DNA of 64,000 bases from Veillonella magna DSM 19857 (GCF_000428745.1 NZ_AUAN01000010.1:31851-95850); one strand, 5' to 3'. Positions 1 through 10,098 are shown, counted from the stretch's first letter. The notes: generated by a model not told the origin, from the letters alone. Program-made: numbers and translations.

Positions 1-43
1 TTCCTACGCTGTCACTATGCGTGACAACATATAGGAAAACCGC

Positions 44-71
44 AAGCTTTAATCTGTCCCCATTAAAGCTT
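44..71 (-). terminator. Hairpin at the end of the haem/permease operon
   Basis: A perfect 10-bp inverted repeat (44-53 and 62-71, 8-nt loop) covers the stop codon of the permease gene. On the minus strand it is followed by GCGGTTTT, a poor U-tract, so it may be an inefficient terminator or an mRNA-stabilising hairpin. Confidence 0.35.
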
Positions 72-1178
72 TCGTTCCAAACGGCGGCCAACATCTTCCA
101 TAAACAGTTTATACAAGGTACCCGCCAGCGGTACACTAAATAAAATCCCCGGTACACCGTACAAGGTGCCGCCGATAGTAATGGCTGCAAATACCCAAAT
201 ACCCGGCAGTCCTACCGATCCGCCTACAATGCGCGGATAGATAACATTGCCTTCGATTTGCTGCATAACCACGAGGATTACCACGAATAGCGCTGCCTGC
301 ATAGGGCTCACCGCCAACAGCATAATAATGCCGATCGCTCCCCCCAGATATGCACCCAGTAATGGAATGAGTGCCGTCAGCCCCACCACGCAGCCAATGG
401 TCAACGCATAGGACAGACCGAACAGCCATAAACCGATGCCTACCATAATTCCTAAAATCAAAGCATCTAAAAACTGTCCGATAAAAAAGCTGCTGAAGGT
501 TTGACTCGTCACCTGCCACACATAGCCGATGCGATCCGTCGTTTTTTCGCTGCAATAGGCTTTACCGATACGCTTAGCCTGTGAGCGCAATCGTTCTTGA
601 TCAAGCAAAATATAAATGGCGAAGATTAACCCCACCACAAAATTAAATACCATTTCTACGGCAGAGCTCATCGTATGCATGACATACTTACCGCCTTCCG
701 CTCCCAAATCGCTGATGTAGGTAACCACACTGTTCGGCGAAATGGAATGAATAATATCCGGTCGCAATACATCGGGATTCTCTGCGATAATCGTATTAAT
801 CCACTGTTCCATAGCATGATAGATCTGCGGTGTCGCTTTCACTACAATGCCCAGCGAAGTGATGAGCTGTGGTACCGCCATTCGTGCCACAAAGAAAATG
901 GCTAATAAAATAGCAACTATGGCAAGCACAATACATACCGGTCGCCGCGATGCCGCTTTCCAACCATCTACTGCGGTGGGAAAATAAATCCGTTCAAAGC
1001 GCTTGACGATAATCTGCAAAATAAATGCCATCAATACGCCCCACACCAAAGGAATCAGCGCATCAAACACCGCACTGCCAAAGGTAATAACCGTTGAAAA
1101 ACGCAGGGCCGCTAAAAATACGGCCCCTGCAATCAACATCAAATAGACTATATGTTTATACTGCCTCCAAAATCCCAT
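63..1178 (-). CDS. AI-2E family transporter (PerM-like permease)
   Basis: Polytopic inner-membrane protein of about 371 residues with the hydrophobic layout of the AI-2E/PerM exporter family: paired N-terminal helices, a soluble middle, then clustered helices with Gly-rich turns such as GLSYALTIG and LIPLLGAYLGG. The substrate cannot be told from sequence; members export AI-2 or act as Na+/H+ or unknown exporters. I place the start at ATG 1178, with GGAGGTG just upstream, rather than at the GTG two codons earlier. It is the last gene of the haem operon, starting 18 nt after the hemQ stop, so it should be co-transcribed with haem synthesis. A role in tetrapyrrole handling is inference only. 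Confidence 0.85.
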   Translation of the reverse strand: MGFWRQYKHIVYLMLIAGAVFLAALRFSTVITFGSAVFDALIPLVWGVLMAFILQIIVKRFERIYFPTAVDGWKAASRRPVCIVLAIVAILLAIFFVARMAVPQLITSLGIVVKATPQIYHAMEQWINTIIAENPDVLRPDIIHSISPNSVVTYISDLGAEGGKYVMHTMSSAVEMVFNFVVGLIFAIYILLDQERLRSQAKRIGKAYCSEKTTDRIGYVWQVTSQTFSSFFIGQFLDALILGIMVGIGLWLFGLSYALTIGCVVGLTALIPLLGAYLGGAIGIIMLLAVSPMQAALFVVILVVMQQIEGNVIYPRIVGGSVGLPGIWVFAAITIGGTLYGVPGILFSVPLAGTLYKLFMEDVGRRLERKL

Positions 1179-1195
1179 ACCCACCTCCGGCAGGA

Positions 1196-2062
1196 CTACG
1201 CAAAGAGCACCGTCAAGGACTGATCATCCAATAACGTACCTACCGTGAAGGAGCCGAAGAGACCAAAGCGGGCACTTACTTCGTCAAAGCGCATTTCATA
1301 CACAATCTTCTTGAACTGCACCACATCATCGGACATGAGGGTAATGCCCCATTCCCAATCATCTAAACCGCATGCGCCGGTCGTAAATTCCTTGATTACG
1401 TCTTCATATTTTCGTCCGATTTGTCCATGGGACCGCATCATACGACCTCGTTCGGCGCGATCAGTCATGAACCAGTTATCACCTTGTTCACGTTTTTTAC
1501 TCATAGGATAAAAGCACATGTAACGAAGGCGCGGAATTTTCGGATACAGTCGTTCCTGCACGCGCGGATGATTGATATCGAACTGCATATAATTGCTTAC
1601 TTCAATAACCGACACAAACGAAGACGTTGCTTCCAGTACAGCGGCTATCTTCAGTTTATGAAGACGTGTCTTCACAGCGTTAACCTCTTCCAAGGTAGGC
1701 TGTAAGATCCAAAGGAGCAAATCCCCCTTTTCTCCACTGGCATTATATAACGCGTAACTGGATTTATGAGCTTCGTGTTCTTTCTCAAGATCCGCAATGA
1801 ATCGTTTAAACTCCAACAATGCCGCCTTGCGTTCCGTTGCTGTCCAAGACTGCCACATTTGGAAATTAATACGATAGGTCGCATGCAAACTAAACCAACC
1901 TTCATAGGTCAATACGGCCTTGGGCTGTTCCTCGTTGGCTGCTCCGGGCATTCCCGGATGACCGGGATGGCCACCATGACCATGCACGGCGCTGTGCCCA
2001 CCGTGCATAAGCGGACGACCACCATGACCTTTTTCTTGCACATTATTTCTATCTTCGCTCAT
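1196..2062 (-). CDS. hemQ: Coproheme decarboxylase (HemQ/ChdC)
   Basis: 288 residues; the last ~240 match the chlorite-dismutase-like fold of HemQ, which oxidatively decarboxylates coproheme III to haem b in the coproporphyrin-dependent pathway. Visible hallmarks are FYPMSKKR (Tyr185, position of the catalytic Tyr) and MRSHGQIGRKY (His212, proximal haem ligand). The first ~45 residues are unusual: residues 13-35 hold seven His in a Gly/His/Pro-rich stretch absent from ordinary HemQ, possibly a metal- or haem-binding tail. The gene starts 3 nt after the hemG stop and is part of the hemE-H-G-Q operon. Function is secure; the role of the tail is unknown. Confidence 0.93.
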   Translation of the reverse strand: MSEDRNNVQEKGHGGRPLMHGGHSAVHGHGGHPGHPGMPGAANEEQPKAVLTYEGWFSLHATYRINFQMWQSWTATERKAALLEFKRFIADLEKEHEAHKSSYALYNASGEKGDLLLWILQPTLEEVNAVKTRLHKLKIAAVLEATSSFVSVIEVSNYMQFDINHPRVQERLYPKIPRLRYMCFYPMSKKREQGDNWFMTDRAERGRMMRSHGQIGRKYEDVIKEFTTGACGLDDWEWGITLMSDDVVQFKKIVYEMRFDEVSARFGLFGSFTVGTLLDDQSLTVLFA

Positions 2063-2065
2063 TGG

Positions 2066-3448
2066 TTATACCTCCTTTTTCAATCGGTCTACCAATTCCT
2101 TTGCCTGTCGCACACCGTCCGGCATGCCTACACCATCAAAGGGGGTGCCGATAACGTCAAGTCCCGGATACGTCCGGGCTACATGTTCCTTAATGCGCCC
2201 TACCAATTCGCGATGCCCTACTTTATACTGTGGCATGCTCTTGTTAAGGCGCGTAATTTCAATCCACAGTGGCATAGCCGTAAATCCCATTATGCGTTGA
2301 ATTTCATACAATGCCACTTTTTTTAATTCTTCCTCGTCCAGGCGCTGTACTGTATCATCACCGGCTTTACCGAGGAAAACTCGAAGCACGATTTTATCGG
2401 CCGGTGTCGTCTGTGGCCATTTTGAACTGATATACGTGCAAGCCGTCAACGGTGTATCGGTCTTACGAGTAATTACAAAGCCCGTACCGTTCAGCGGCGC
2501 ATCGAAGGCGCTTCGTTCAAATGCCATGACCGCAATCGCACATGACGATAAATCCATGTTCATCAGCTCCGCCATAGCGGCATCATCGCCGAACCAAGCC
2601 CGATATGCCTGTGGCGGCGTCGTAATAATCACGCGATCATAACGAGTAGTCCTGTCTTTTGCTGTGACTACAAAACCGTCTTCTTTTTTTATCGCCGTCA
2701 CTGCCGCATTCCCGTAAAGGGTTACATTCTCCGGCATAGACTCTACCAAGGCATCAATAATCGATTCCAAACCGCCCGTCACTTGACGGAACTGTCCTTG
2801 CGGTACTGCTCCTTTAGGACGCATCGCCGCCCGTTGCTTACGCGCTGCCAGCATGCCTTTTACCATATTGCCGGCTTTGCGTTCCAGCGCATGAAATTCC
2901 GGGAAGGTTGCATCAAGACTAAGTTCATAAATATCACCGCCGTAAATACCGGACAGCAGCGGCTCGATAAGCTTATCCATCATTTCCTGCCCTAAATGAT
3001 AGCGAAAAAAGTCACCGATAGATACATCGCCATCCGTTGGATACGGAGATGTGAAGTAATCCCGCATGGCGCGTACTTTTCCGCTCCAGGATATGAGAGT
3101 CGACATGGCAAAAGGAATAAATTCCGTCGGTATCCCTACAATGGATCCGCCAGGGATAGGATACATTTTTGTTCGATCGTAAATATACGCTTGTCCAGTG
3201 GCATTCGCTACAATCGTATCACCGAGACCGACATCGTTGATGAGTTCCGTCATCGCTGTCTTTCGGGCCAAATACGAATCCGGTCCGATTTCCACCACAT
3301 AGCCGTCTACTCGCTTTGTTTTTATTTTACCGCCAAAACGCGCTTCCTTTTCATATACATCTATTTGCCAGTTCGGCTTTTCCTTTGCCAGATAATAGGC
3401 AGTAGAAAGACCTGTCAGTCCTCCGCCAATCACCGCCACTCGACTCAT
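2066..3448 (-). CDS. hemG: Coproporphyrinogen III / protoporphyrinogen IX oxidase (HemG/HemY, CgoX)
   Basis: 460-residue flavoprotein. The N-terminal dinucleotide-binding motif VAVIGGGLTGLSTAYYLA (G8, G10, G13) binds FAD; the C-terminal GTPFDGVGMPDGV closes the FAD site, as in HemY-type oxidases. It removes six electrons from the porphyrinogen using O2. Because hemQ and a ferrochelatase sit in the same operon, the natural substrate is probably coproporphyrinogen III rather than protoporphyrinogen IX. Length is normal for the family. The gene lies between hemH (4 nt gap) and hemQ (3 nt gap). An O2-using enzyme in a likely anaerobe suggests exposure to some oxygen. Confidence 0.93.
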   Translation of the reverse strand: MSRVAVIGGGLTGLSTAYYLAKEKPNWQIDVYEKEARFGGKIKTKRVDGYVVEIGPDSYLARKTAMTELINDVGLGDTIVANATGQAYIYDRTKMYPIPGGSIVGIPTEFIPFAMSTLISWSGKVRAMRDYFTSPYPTDGDVSIGDFFRYHLGQEMMDKLIEPLLSGIYGGDIYELSLDATFPEFHALERKAGNMVKGMLAARKQRAAMRPKGAVPQGQFRQVTGGLESIIDALVESMPENVTLYGNAAVTAIKKEDGFVVTAKDRTTRYDRVIITTPPQAYRAWFGDDAAMAELMNMDLSSCAIAVMAFERSAFDAPLNGTGFVITRKTDTPLTACTYISSKWPQTTPADKIVLRVFLGKAGDDTVQRLDEEELKKVALYEIQRIMGFTAMPLWIEITRLNKSMPQYKVGHRELVGRIKEHVARTYPGLDVIGTPFDGVGMPDGVRQAKELVDRLKKEV

Positions 3449-3452
3449 TCTA

Positions 3453-4397
3453 TCACCTCTGTTGTTCGATTCCCGTGCGTAACACCGCCCGATGCATAGC
3501 CTCTATAAATGTAGCATTGGTATTTGGCATATCTACGCGTGTATATGCAAGATTCAATGTATCGCACAAGGCTTTACATTCAATATCATTATCATAAAGT
3601 ACTTCCAAATGGTCGCATACAAAACCGATAGGCACATATACGACCGTGCGCACAGTCGGATCATCGGCTACCTTTTTCGTCACCGTCGCCACATCCGGCG
3701 TCAGCCAGTCACCGCGTACACCGGCGCTTTGCCACGCCATGTGATACGAGGTAAGCCCTACTGCTTCGGCCACTCGCTTAGCCGTCGCCTCGATACACGC
3801 CGGATAGCTATCCCCCATATGGATAACATGATACGGCAAACTGTGTGCCGTAAATATAACGGCCACCGATGCATCACGGCCCGTAGTGGATAGTGTCTTC
3901 TCCAATGCATTCGTCCAATAGCGTATAAATTCCGGTTCTTCGTTCCACGCTTGCACTTCGTGTAATGTCAAACCATAACGGGCTGCCCGTCGACGGGCAC
4001 GTTCAAAATAGGCAGCGGTAGAAAATAAGGAAAAATACGGCGCCATAACAATTGTAGCCGCTTCCGTAATACCTGCCTCTGCCATTTCCGTTACCGCATC
4101 TTCTATGAACGGTGCACAATGCTTATGGCCTGTAAACAGCCGATACCGCACAGTAGTAGTCGATGCATTCAATGCGTCGACCAGTGCTTGCGCCTGTGCC
4201 GCCGTCAACGCTGCTAGCGGCGATGTACCGCCGATGGCCCGATATCGCTTTTTCAATCGTTCCACTTCAGCCGCCGTCGGTGGATAGCCTCGCCGTATAT
4301 GCGTGTAATACGGCATAATATCTTCTTCTCGCAAGGGAGTGCCATAGTCTAAAACTAACAGCCCCACTACCTGCGATGTTTCATCTCGTTCTTTCAT
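3453..4397 (-). CDS. hemH: Ferrochelatase (coproporphyrin ferrochelatase, CpfC)
   Basis: 314 residues, the single-domain size of Gram-positive ferrochelatases. FTAHSLPYHVI contains the metal-site His185, and VCDHLEVLYDND the conserved Glu265. It inserts Fe2+ into the porphyrin, here most likely coproporphyrin III since hemQ is present. The start ATG overlaps the hemE stop (TAATG, one shared base), so translation is probably coupled. N-terminal VGLLVLDYGTP is the usual family start. Confidence 0.94.
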   Translation of the reverse strand: MKERDETSQVVGLLVLDYGTPLREEDIMPYYTHIRRGYPPTAAEVERLKKRYRAIGGTSPLAALTAAQAQALVDALNASTTTVRYRLFTGHKHCAPFIEDAVTEMAEAGITEAATIVMAPYFSLFSTAAYFERARRRAARYGLTLHEVQAWNEEPEFIRYWTNALEKTLSTTGRDASVAVIFTAHSLPYHVIHMGDSYPACIEATAKRVAEAVGLTSYHMAWQSAGVRGDWLTPDVATVTKKVADDPTVRTVVYVPIGFVCDHLEVLYDNDIECKALCDTLNLAYTRVDMPNTNATFIEAMHRAVLRTGIEQQR

Positions 4398-5425
4398 TAT
4401 TTTGCTGTAACCTCGTGTACATATGCGGTAATCCGCTTCAACACATCAGGATCAGCTTCGGGCACAACACCGTGACCCAAATTAAAAATGTGTTTGCCGT
4501 GTGCTTTTCCTTCTTCCAAAATCCGATCGATTTCCCGACGAATAATCGGCCAATCCGCAAACAAATAGGCCGGATCGAGATTGCCCTGTAAGGTCTGCGC
4601 AATTCCCATTTCGCTGGCTTCCGCCACCGTGCAACGCCAATCTAAGCCGATTACATCCAGCGGCAACTTACGCCAAAGCGACAACAAATGTCCGGTACCG
4701 ACACCGAACATAGTAATCGGTACTTCCGGATACTGCTGTTTCAATGTGCCGATAATCCGCTCCATCCAGGGAAAAATCCGCACTTCGTATTCGGCACGGT
4801 TAACCGCCCCTACCCAAGAATCAAAGATCTGTATGGCTGCGGCGCCGGCCTTAATCTGCGCTCCCAAGTAGGCAATCGTCATCTGCGTCAGCTTCTCCAT
4901 CAACGCATCCCAAATATCAGGACGACATACCAGCATTTGCCGCGTCTTATTATAATTTTTGGAGGGACCGCCTTCAATCATATAACTGGCCAAGGTAAAC
5001 GGCGCACCACCGAAACCTATTAGTGGTACCTGCAGCATTTCCTCCGTTAACAGGCGAATAGTTTCAATCATATACGGCAATTCGCCTTCTACATCAAGTG
5101 CGCGCAGCCTCGCCACATCCTCCATGGACCGTATGGGATTAGCAATCACCGGTCCCACACCGGCTTTAATATCCACATCCACCCCGATAGGTACCAACGG
5201 CGTCATAATGTCTTTATACAAAATAGCCGCATCCACATTGTACTCATCTACCGGCAACTTTGTTATATACGCACAAAGCTCTGGTTGGCGCGTAATTTCA
5301 AACAGGGAATATTTGGCTTTAATCCGTCTGTATTCGGCCTGACTCCGACCGGCTTGGCGCATAAACCACACCGGCGTGTGTTGCGGCACCTCGCCGCGAA
5401 TCATTGTTACGTATGTATTATTCAT
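4397..5425 (-). CDS. hemE: Uroporphyrinogen III decarboxylase
   Basis: 342 residues matching HemE along the full length: N-terminal PVWFMRQAGR (substrate carboxylate-binding Arg), GFGGAPFTLASYMIEGG, FDSWVGAV and FNLGHGVVPEAD. It converts uroporphyrinogen III to coproporphyrinogen III in the cytosol. It is the first gene of the haem operon; the ~250 bases upstream should hold the operon promoter, but I see only a weak -10-like TATGAT there. The ribosome-binding site (AGAAAGAAGA) is modest compared with its neighbours. Confidence 0.96.
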   Translation of the reverse strand: MNNTYVTMIRGEVPQHTPVWFMRQAGRSQAEYRRIKAKYSLFEITRQPELCAYITKLPVDEYNVDAAILYKDIMTPLVPIGVDVDIKAGVGPVIANPIRSMEDVARLRALDVEGELPYMIETIRLLTEEMLQVPLIGFGGAPFTLASYMIEGGPSKNYNKTRQMLVCRPDIWDALMEKLTQMTIAYLGAQIKAGAAAIQIFDSWVGAVNRAEYEVRIFPWMERIIGTLKQQYPEVPITMFGVGTGHLLSLWRKLPLDVIGLDWRCTVAEASEMGIAQTLQGNLDPAYLFADWPIIRREIDRILEEGKAHGKHIFNLGHGVVPEADPDVLKRITAYVHEVTAK

Positions 5426-5570
5426 TGGTATCTTCTTTCTGATTAAGTAATATCTCCATTAATCATACCATTTCCATCAACAAATGAAAATAGATATATT
5501 TTAGTCATCTCTCTATGATAAAACAATACTCTGTTCTATCGAGTGACAACTATTCTTTTCTATTGATAAT

Positions 5571-5617
5571 AAAAAGGGACACAACAAAATGCGATATCTC
5601 CCATTTTGTTATGTCCT
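5571..5617 (-). terminator. Intrinsic terminator after the DoxX gene
   Basis: A 15-bp stem with one mismatch (5577-5591 / 5602-5616) is followed on the minus strand by CTTTTTATTA. It ends the doxX transcript and insulates the haem operon start. Confidence 0.85.
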
Positions 5618-5680
5618 ATACCTTGTTTTGAATTATATCATACAAATATGCAACTGCCTGTGCTCGTGGCAACGCCGGAA

Positions 5681-6097
5681 TCAGCGACGCATTAAAAAGC
5701 GATCGATACTGTATCGTCCCGGACCGGCAATGAGAAGCATCAACGCCCCCAGTCCCATCTGCGACGGATAGTCCCACTTCATGAAGCCTCCGCTAAAGCC
5801 TACTGCTGTAGCCACTACTAAGGTGCCTACTACTAACAACGCACCAAAGCGAGTCAATAGACCGAGCAAAAGTAAGATACCGCCTAACAGTTCTGCAGCC
5901 GCTGCCATTACACCTAATGTGTAAAAGCCATCGGTAATACCAAAAATAGAAAGCATGCTTCCTACCGCCGTTAAGGTTCCTTCGCCACCGGCAAACTTCA
6001 GATAGCCATGTGCTGCCATCGACGCACCAAAGCCCAAACGATAGATAAGTAAGCCCACATCTTGGTAAGCAAATAAATTCTTAAATAAAATATTCAT
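5681..6097 (-). CDS. DoxX family membrane protein
   Basis: Small four-helix membrane protein (138 residues from the chosen start). The DoxX-type pattern is visible: RLGFGASMAAHGYLKF, then GVMAAAAELLGGILLLLGLLTR and a C-terminal helix pair. DoxX proteins are linked to quinone/thiol redox work at the membrane, but many have no known role. I use ATG 6097 (GTGGGGTG upstream) and discard the 19-residue upstream extension. It is a single-gene unit with its own terminator. Confidence 0.85.
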   Translation of the reverse strand: MNILFKNLFAYQDVGLLIYRLGFGASMAAHGYLKFAGGEGTLTAVGSMLSIFGITDGFYTLGVMAAAAELLGGILLLLGLLTRFGALLVVGTLVVATAVGFSGGFMKWDYPSQMGLGALMLLIAGPGRYSIDRFLMRR

Positions 6098-6290
6098 AGT
6101 ATATACACCCCACTCAAAAATCAAGGATATAAAATTCACAAATGTATAGTACAATACTTTTCTATCGCTGTCAACTTACAATCCTATTCTTTTGTTAGGA
6201 ATTAATCGTCACGGGACTTTATCTCAGTGCCTACAGCCATCACACTTGGTAAATATCCACCTGCCACACCACCCGTGTACTCAATAATTT

Positions 6291-6677
6291 TTATTTTTTC
6301 AATTTGTTCATAAACCGTTCGCAATCGATAATAAAACGTTCATGAGTACCTTTGCCGATGATTCGATCTCCTTCACGTGCCTCTACGGCAAAAGAAACTT
6401 TGCGTCCTTCCACTGCTGTAATTGTTGCGGTTGCCGTAATTTCGGCACCTAATGGAGATGGCGCATCATGACTAATCGCAAGCTTAATCCCTACGGTACT
6501 TTCACCGTCTTCCATGAAATCTTCCACTGCGCGTACGGCAGCCTTTTCCATTAATGCACACATTGCCGGTGTGGCAAACACCGGTAGTGTACCGCTGCCC
6601 ATAACATCCGCCGTATTCACTGCCGTTACCGCTACTTCCGCTGTTCCTACTGTACCTACGCTAATTTCTTTTGCCAT
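6291..6677 (-). CDS. Thioesterase-superfamily (hot-dog) protein, FlK-like
   Basis: 128 residues from ATG 6677, which has GGGAGGTA upstream; the longer 141-residue reading has no such site. The sequence (VFATPAMCALMEKAAVRAV, then STVGIKLAISHDAPSPLGAEITATATI) matches the hot-dog thioesterase group that includes fluoroacetyl-CoA thioesterase FlK. It probably hydrolyses or binds an acyl-CoA; the natural substrate is unknown. It lies between the doxX unit and fumarase, with a terminator (6804-6844) separating it from the latter. Confidence 0.8.
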   Translation of the reverse strand: MAKEISVGTVGTAEVAVTAVNTADVMGSGTLPVFATPAMCALMEKAAVRAVEDFMEDGESTVGIKLAISHDAPSPLGAEITATATITAVEGRKVSFAVEAREGDRIIGKGTHERFIIDCERFMNKLKK

Positions 6678-6803
6678 ATTTACCTCCCGATTGCATATAC
6701 ACATAACCTTTTTCATACCTATTCACGCTACGCCTGTCAAACATAGGCGTGCCGACACATATGCTCCTATTATAAGCAATTCGCAAAATAAGAACAAGTC
6801 GCA

Positions 6804-6844
6804 AAAACCGCTCCTTTCGGTACGATTCCGAAAAGAGCGGTTTT
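6804..6844. terminator. Strong bidirectional terminator
   Basis: Perfect 17-bp inverted repeat (6804-6820 / 6828-6844) with an A-run before and a T-run after, so it can act in both directions. It lies downstream of the fumarase operon. Confidence 0.9.
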
Positions 6845-6937
6845 AACATAGATTGCCTACCTGTTTGGATGTATGCTTCCTATAGAAAGCACCACTATAC
6901 TCCTTACAGAGTTCTCCATTATCACACCGGATATTTG

Positions 6938-7555
6938 TTATTTTATAAACTGCACATGCTTATAAATATCTTCTAAGACTTCTTCCTTGGTGGCATTGTA
7001 TTCCACCTTTTTCTGTTCGAACCAGTTATTGCCATGTGTATCAATGGATACGATAAGCGGCCCGAATTCTTTTACCCGGCATGTCCACAAGGTTTCCGGC
7101 ATCCCTAATTCCTTCCAGTTAGCCGACTCGATTTCTTCTACTTCCGTTGCTGCCAACACAGCATTACCTGCGGGGAATACCAAATGCAAAGCTTTAAACT
7201 CCTGGCAAGCTCGCTCCGTATTGGGACCCATACCGCCTTTGCCGACAATTAATCGCACACCGGTTTCTTTTACAAATTCGTATTCGAATTTTTCCATACG
7301 CATACTTGTTGTCGGTCCTACCGATACCATTTCATAACGGTCGTCGCTGCCGTCTACCTTACGCACAATCGGTCCGGCGTGTAAAATAGCACCGTCACGT
7401 ACATCCACCGGTAATTTTCTACCGTATTCTACCAAGCGGCGATGCGCTACATCACGACATGTCGTTATGTGCCCGGTAAGATAAATAATATCGCCTGCTT
7501 TAATATCTTCTAAATCTGCTGCCGAAATAGGCGTTGTTAAAATTTTCTTTTCCAT
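6938..7555 (-). CDS. Class I fumarate hydratase, beta (C-terminal) subunit
   Basis: 205 residues matching the beta subunit of Fe-S fumarase/L-tartrate dehydratase: [15 protein letters not shown] near the N-terminus, [12 protein letters not shown] (substrate-binding) and [14 protein letters not shown]. With the alpha subunit it interconverts fumarate and malate, here probably in the reductive direction used by succinate/propionate formers (inference). It starts where alpha ends (1-nt overlap). Tartrate dehydratase cannot be excluded by sequence alone. Confidence 0.92.
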   Translation of the reverse strand: MEKKILTTPISAADLEDIKAGDIIYLTGHITTCRDVAHRRLVEYGRKLPVDVRDGAILHAGPIVRKVDGSDDRYEMVSVGPTTSMRMEKFEYEFVKETGVRLIVGKGGMGPNTERACQEFKALHLVFPAGNAVLAATEVEEIESANWKELGMPETLWTCRVKEFGPLIVSIDTHGNNWFEQKKVEYNATKEEVLEDIYKHVQFIK

Positions 7556-8454
7556 TAGAATTTCACCCCGCTATGAGACAATACCTGACATGCGCCGTCT
7601 TTTGTAAATACCAAGTGACCACGACGATGGTTCCAACATCCTACATTAACGGCTACACTGATAACCGACGGATGACGAGCACCGTTTTCAATATTTACAC
7701 CCATGACGGATTTATCGCCGCCCATACCCTGTGGTCCTAAATGCAATTTGTTAATGCCATCTTCCAATAACTGTTCCATGTAAGCTGCCTTTTCATTCGG
7801 ATTCTTAGAGCTTACCGGACGCATCAATGCCTTCTTAGAAAATAATGCAGCCGTATCAATCGAAGTAGCTACCCCAACACCCACAAGCAGTGGCGGACAT
7901 GCATTAAGACCATACGAAGTCATGAGGTCAAGTACAAATTTAGCTACCCCTTCATAGCCTTCACCGGGCATCAATGTTTTACCGCTTCCCGGCAAGGAGC
8001 AACCACCGCCGGCCATATACGGGAAGATTTCCACATCATCACGGCCCGGCACGATGTCCCACATGATATAGGGTACAGAGGTACCGATATTTTTACCTGT
8101 GTTATATTCATCAAAGGTTTCTACGCAATTATGGCGTAGCGGGGCTTCTTGCGTTGCCTTAAAGGTAGCTTCCCGTAAAATCTCTTCCAATTCACCGATT
8201 AAAGGATAATTAGATCCGCATTTTACCCAATATTGTAACACACCGGTATCCTGACAAGACGGTCGCTTTAGTTCTGCAGCCAATTGCATATTTGTCTTCA
8301 TTGTTTCGTAAATTGTTTTTGCTAACGGATTCTTTTCATCGGCTGCTAATTCTTTAATTTTCGCCTCTACATCATCCGGCAACACTCGCGCCATATAGCT
8401 GACGAAATCAGCTATTTGCTGTGTCATAATCTGCACTTGTTTTTCCTTTTCCAT
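7555..8454 (-). CDS. Class I fumarate hydratase, alpha (N-terminal) subunit
   Basis: 299 residues from ATG 8454, chosen because AGGAGG lies 10 nt upstream. It carries the conserved Cys segments of the 4Fe-4S fumarase family: [26 protein letters not shown] and the C-terminal [12 protein letters not shown]. It forms the oxygen-labile dehydratase with the adjacent beta subunit. A 191-nt gap separates it from the SLC13 permease upstream, a plausible C4-dicarboxylate uptake/fumarase locus. Confidence 0.93.
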   Translation of the reverse strand: MEKEKQVQIMTQQIADFVSYMARVLPDDVEAKIKELAADEKNPLAKTIYETMKTNMQLAAELKRPSCQDTGVLQYWVKCGSNYPLIGELEEILREATFKATQEAPLRHNCVETFDEYNTGKNIGTSVPYIMWDIVPGRDDVEIFPYMAGGGCSLPGSGKTLMPGEGYEGVAKFVLDLMTSYGLNACPPLLVGVGVATSIDTAALFSKKALMRPVSSKNPNEKAAYMEQLLEDGINKLHLGPQGMGGDKSVMGVNIENGARHPSVISVAVNVGCWNHRRGHLVFTKDGACQVLSHSGVKF

Positions 8455-8672
8455 AGCTTGTAAGCCTCCTTGCACACTCACTTTTTAACTATCTACTACG
8501 TATCTACTGTTATGTATAAGTACTCTTTGTACTTTCATACTTTGATAAAATCACACGTCTATGCCCATTTCCCGTTACTACGCACACAGTTTATTTGTAG
8601 TAAACGTTCCGCAACATATTACGCTATATTACACTTGCTGAAATCAGTCCTGTTGTGTATTACTATACACGC

Positions 8673-9941
8673 TTATGGGTAGAAGGGGAAGAATATAGGT
8701 AACAAAATCAATGAAACAATGGTAGACACTACTATCAGCGGAGCCCCTGCTTTCATGTAATCCATAAATGTATAGCCTGCTATGTTATACACCATCGTAT
8801 TGGCCGGCATACCTATAGGCGTAGCATATGCACAGGAACCGCCGATAACGGTAGCCATCAACACGGCTTTCGGATCTGCCCCCATTTGCTGAGCCAACGA
8901 AATTCCAATAGGCACTAAAAGTGCTGTTGTTGCCGTGTTAGACATAAAGTTCGTCAAGATTGCCGACAGAATAAAGATAACCGACATCAGCAAGAACGGT
9001 GACGGATGATCGCCAAGCATGCCAATAATCGTATCGGCCACTACAGCACCGGCACCGGTTTTAACCAATGCTCCGGCTAACGCCAACGAACCTACAAACA
9101 GTAAAATTGTTTTCATGTCTATCGATTTTACCGCCGCTGTTTCGCTGATGGTCTTTGTGGCTACTAAAACCAACGCACCGATCCAAGCCGTTACATACAG
9201 CTTTACACCTAACTGCTTTTCAAAAATCATTCCTACGATAGTGGCCACCAGTACAATCGCCGCCATCCATTTTTTCCATGTCGGCACATGACTGTAATCC
9301 GGCGTTCCCTCATAGGTATCTTCTGTTTCCCGCGTCGGTTCGTCAGGCAACAATTTATAACCGATAAGAACAAAGTAAATAATGCCCACTACCAATACCG
9401 GTAAACCGATTAGTGCATAATCAAAAAATCCAAACGATAAATTAATCTTAGCCAAACCGGATTGAGCAATCATATTTCCCGGCGCACCGATGAGGCTAAG
9501 GTTACCACCCATGGCCGATGCCAATACCAACGGTAACAAAAATTTTGCTTTTTTAAAGCCTGCCTTTTGTGCCAAACCGATTGCTACCGGTATCAATACC
9601 GCGGCCGTTCCCGTATTCGACAAGAAGCCGGACATGACACCGGTAATCGTCATTACCGCAACGATGAGCAAGCGCTCCGACTTGGCAAATTTAGTTACCA
9701 AGCCACCTACTTGTTGGGCCATGCCGGTTTCAAAGAAAGCGGCCCCTACAATAAACATAGCCATAAATAAAAGTACGTTGCTGTCTACAAAACCGGCGAA
9801 GGCTTCCTTTGGCGTAATAACGCCGGTCAACACCAGACCTACCGCAACTATCATCGCCGTAATCGACAAGGGAATCTTTTCCCAAACAAACATAATAATG
9901 GCAAACACTAGAAATGCCAGGGTGATTGTTACACCATCCAT
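8673..9941 (-). CDS. SLC13/DASS-family anion (probably dicarboxylate) permease
   Basis: 422-residue polytopic protein with two similar halves. The hairpin signatures SNTGTAAVLIPVAIG and SNTATTALLVPIGIS are the paired Na+/substrate-binding Ser-Asn-Thr motifs of divalent-anion:Na+ symporters. The C-terminal GMPANTMVY is typical. Substrate could be succinate, fumarate, malate or sulfate; the fumarase neighbour favours a C4-dicarboxylate. Confidence 0.85.
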   Translation of the reverse strand: MDGVTITLAFLVFAIIMFVWEKIPLSITAMIVAVGLVLTGVITPKEAFAGFVDSNVLLFMAMFIVGAAFFETGMAQQVGGLVTKFAKSERLLIVAVMTITGVMSGFLSNTGTAAVLIPVAIGLAQKAGFKKAKFLLPLVLASAMGGNLSLIGAPGNMIAQSGLAKINLSFGFFDYALIGLPVLVVGIIYFVLIGYKLLPDEPTRETEDTYEGTPDYSHVPTWKKWMAAIVLVATIVGMIFEKQLGVKLYVTAWIGALVLVATKTISETAAVKSIDMKTILLFVGSLALAGALVKTGAGAVVADTIIGMLGDHPSPFLLMSVIFILSAILTNFMSNTATTALLVPIGISLAQQMGADPKAVLMATVIGGSCAYATPIGMPANTMVYNIAGYTFMDYMKAGAPLIVVSTIVSLILLPIFFPFYP

Positions 9942-10098
9942 TGCAATGCTCCTCTCTGATTAACCTGTACTGCATCGTATCTGTGTTTCATTATACGGAT
10001 TTATTGAAATCCCTCTATCCGATAATAAGGATGTGTTTATAGCATACTTCCTCTCAGCACTACCACGTATCAGTAAGGGGCATCCCCGTTTATATAAA

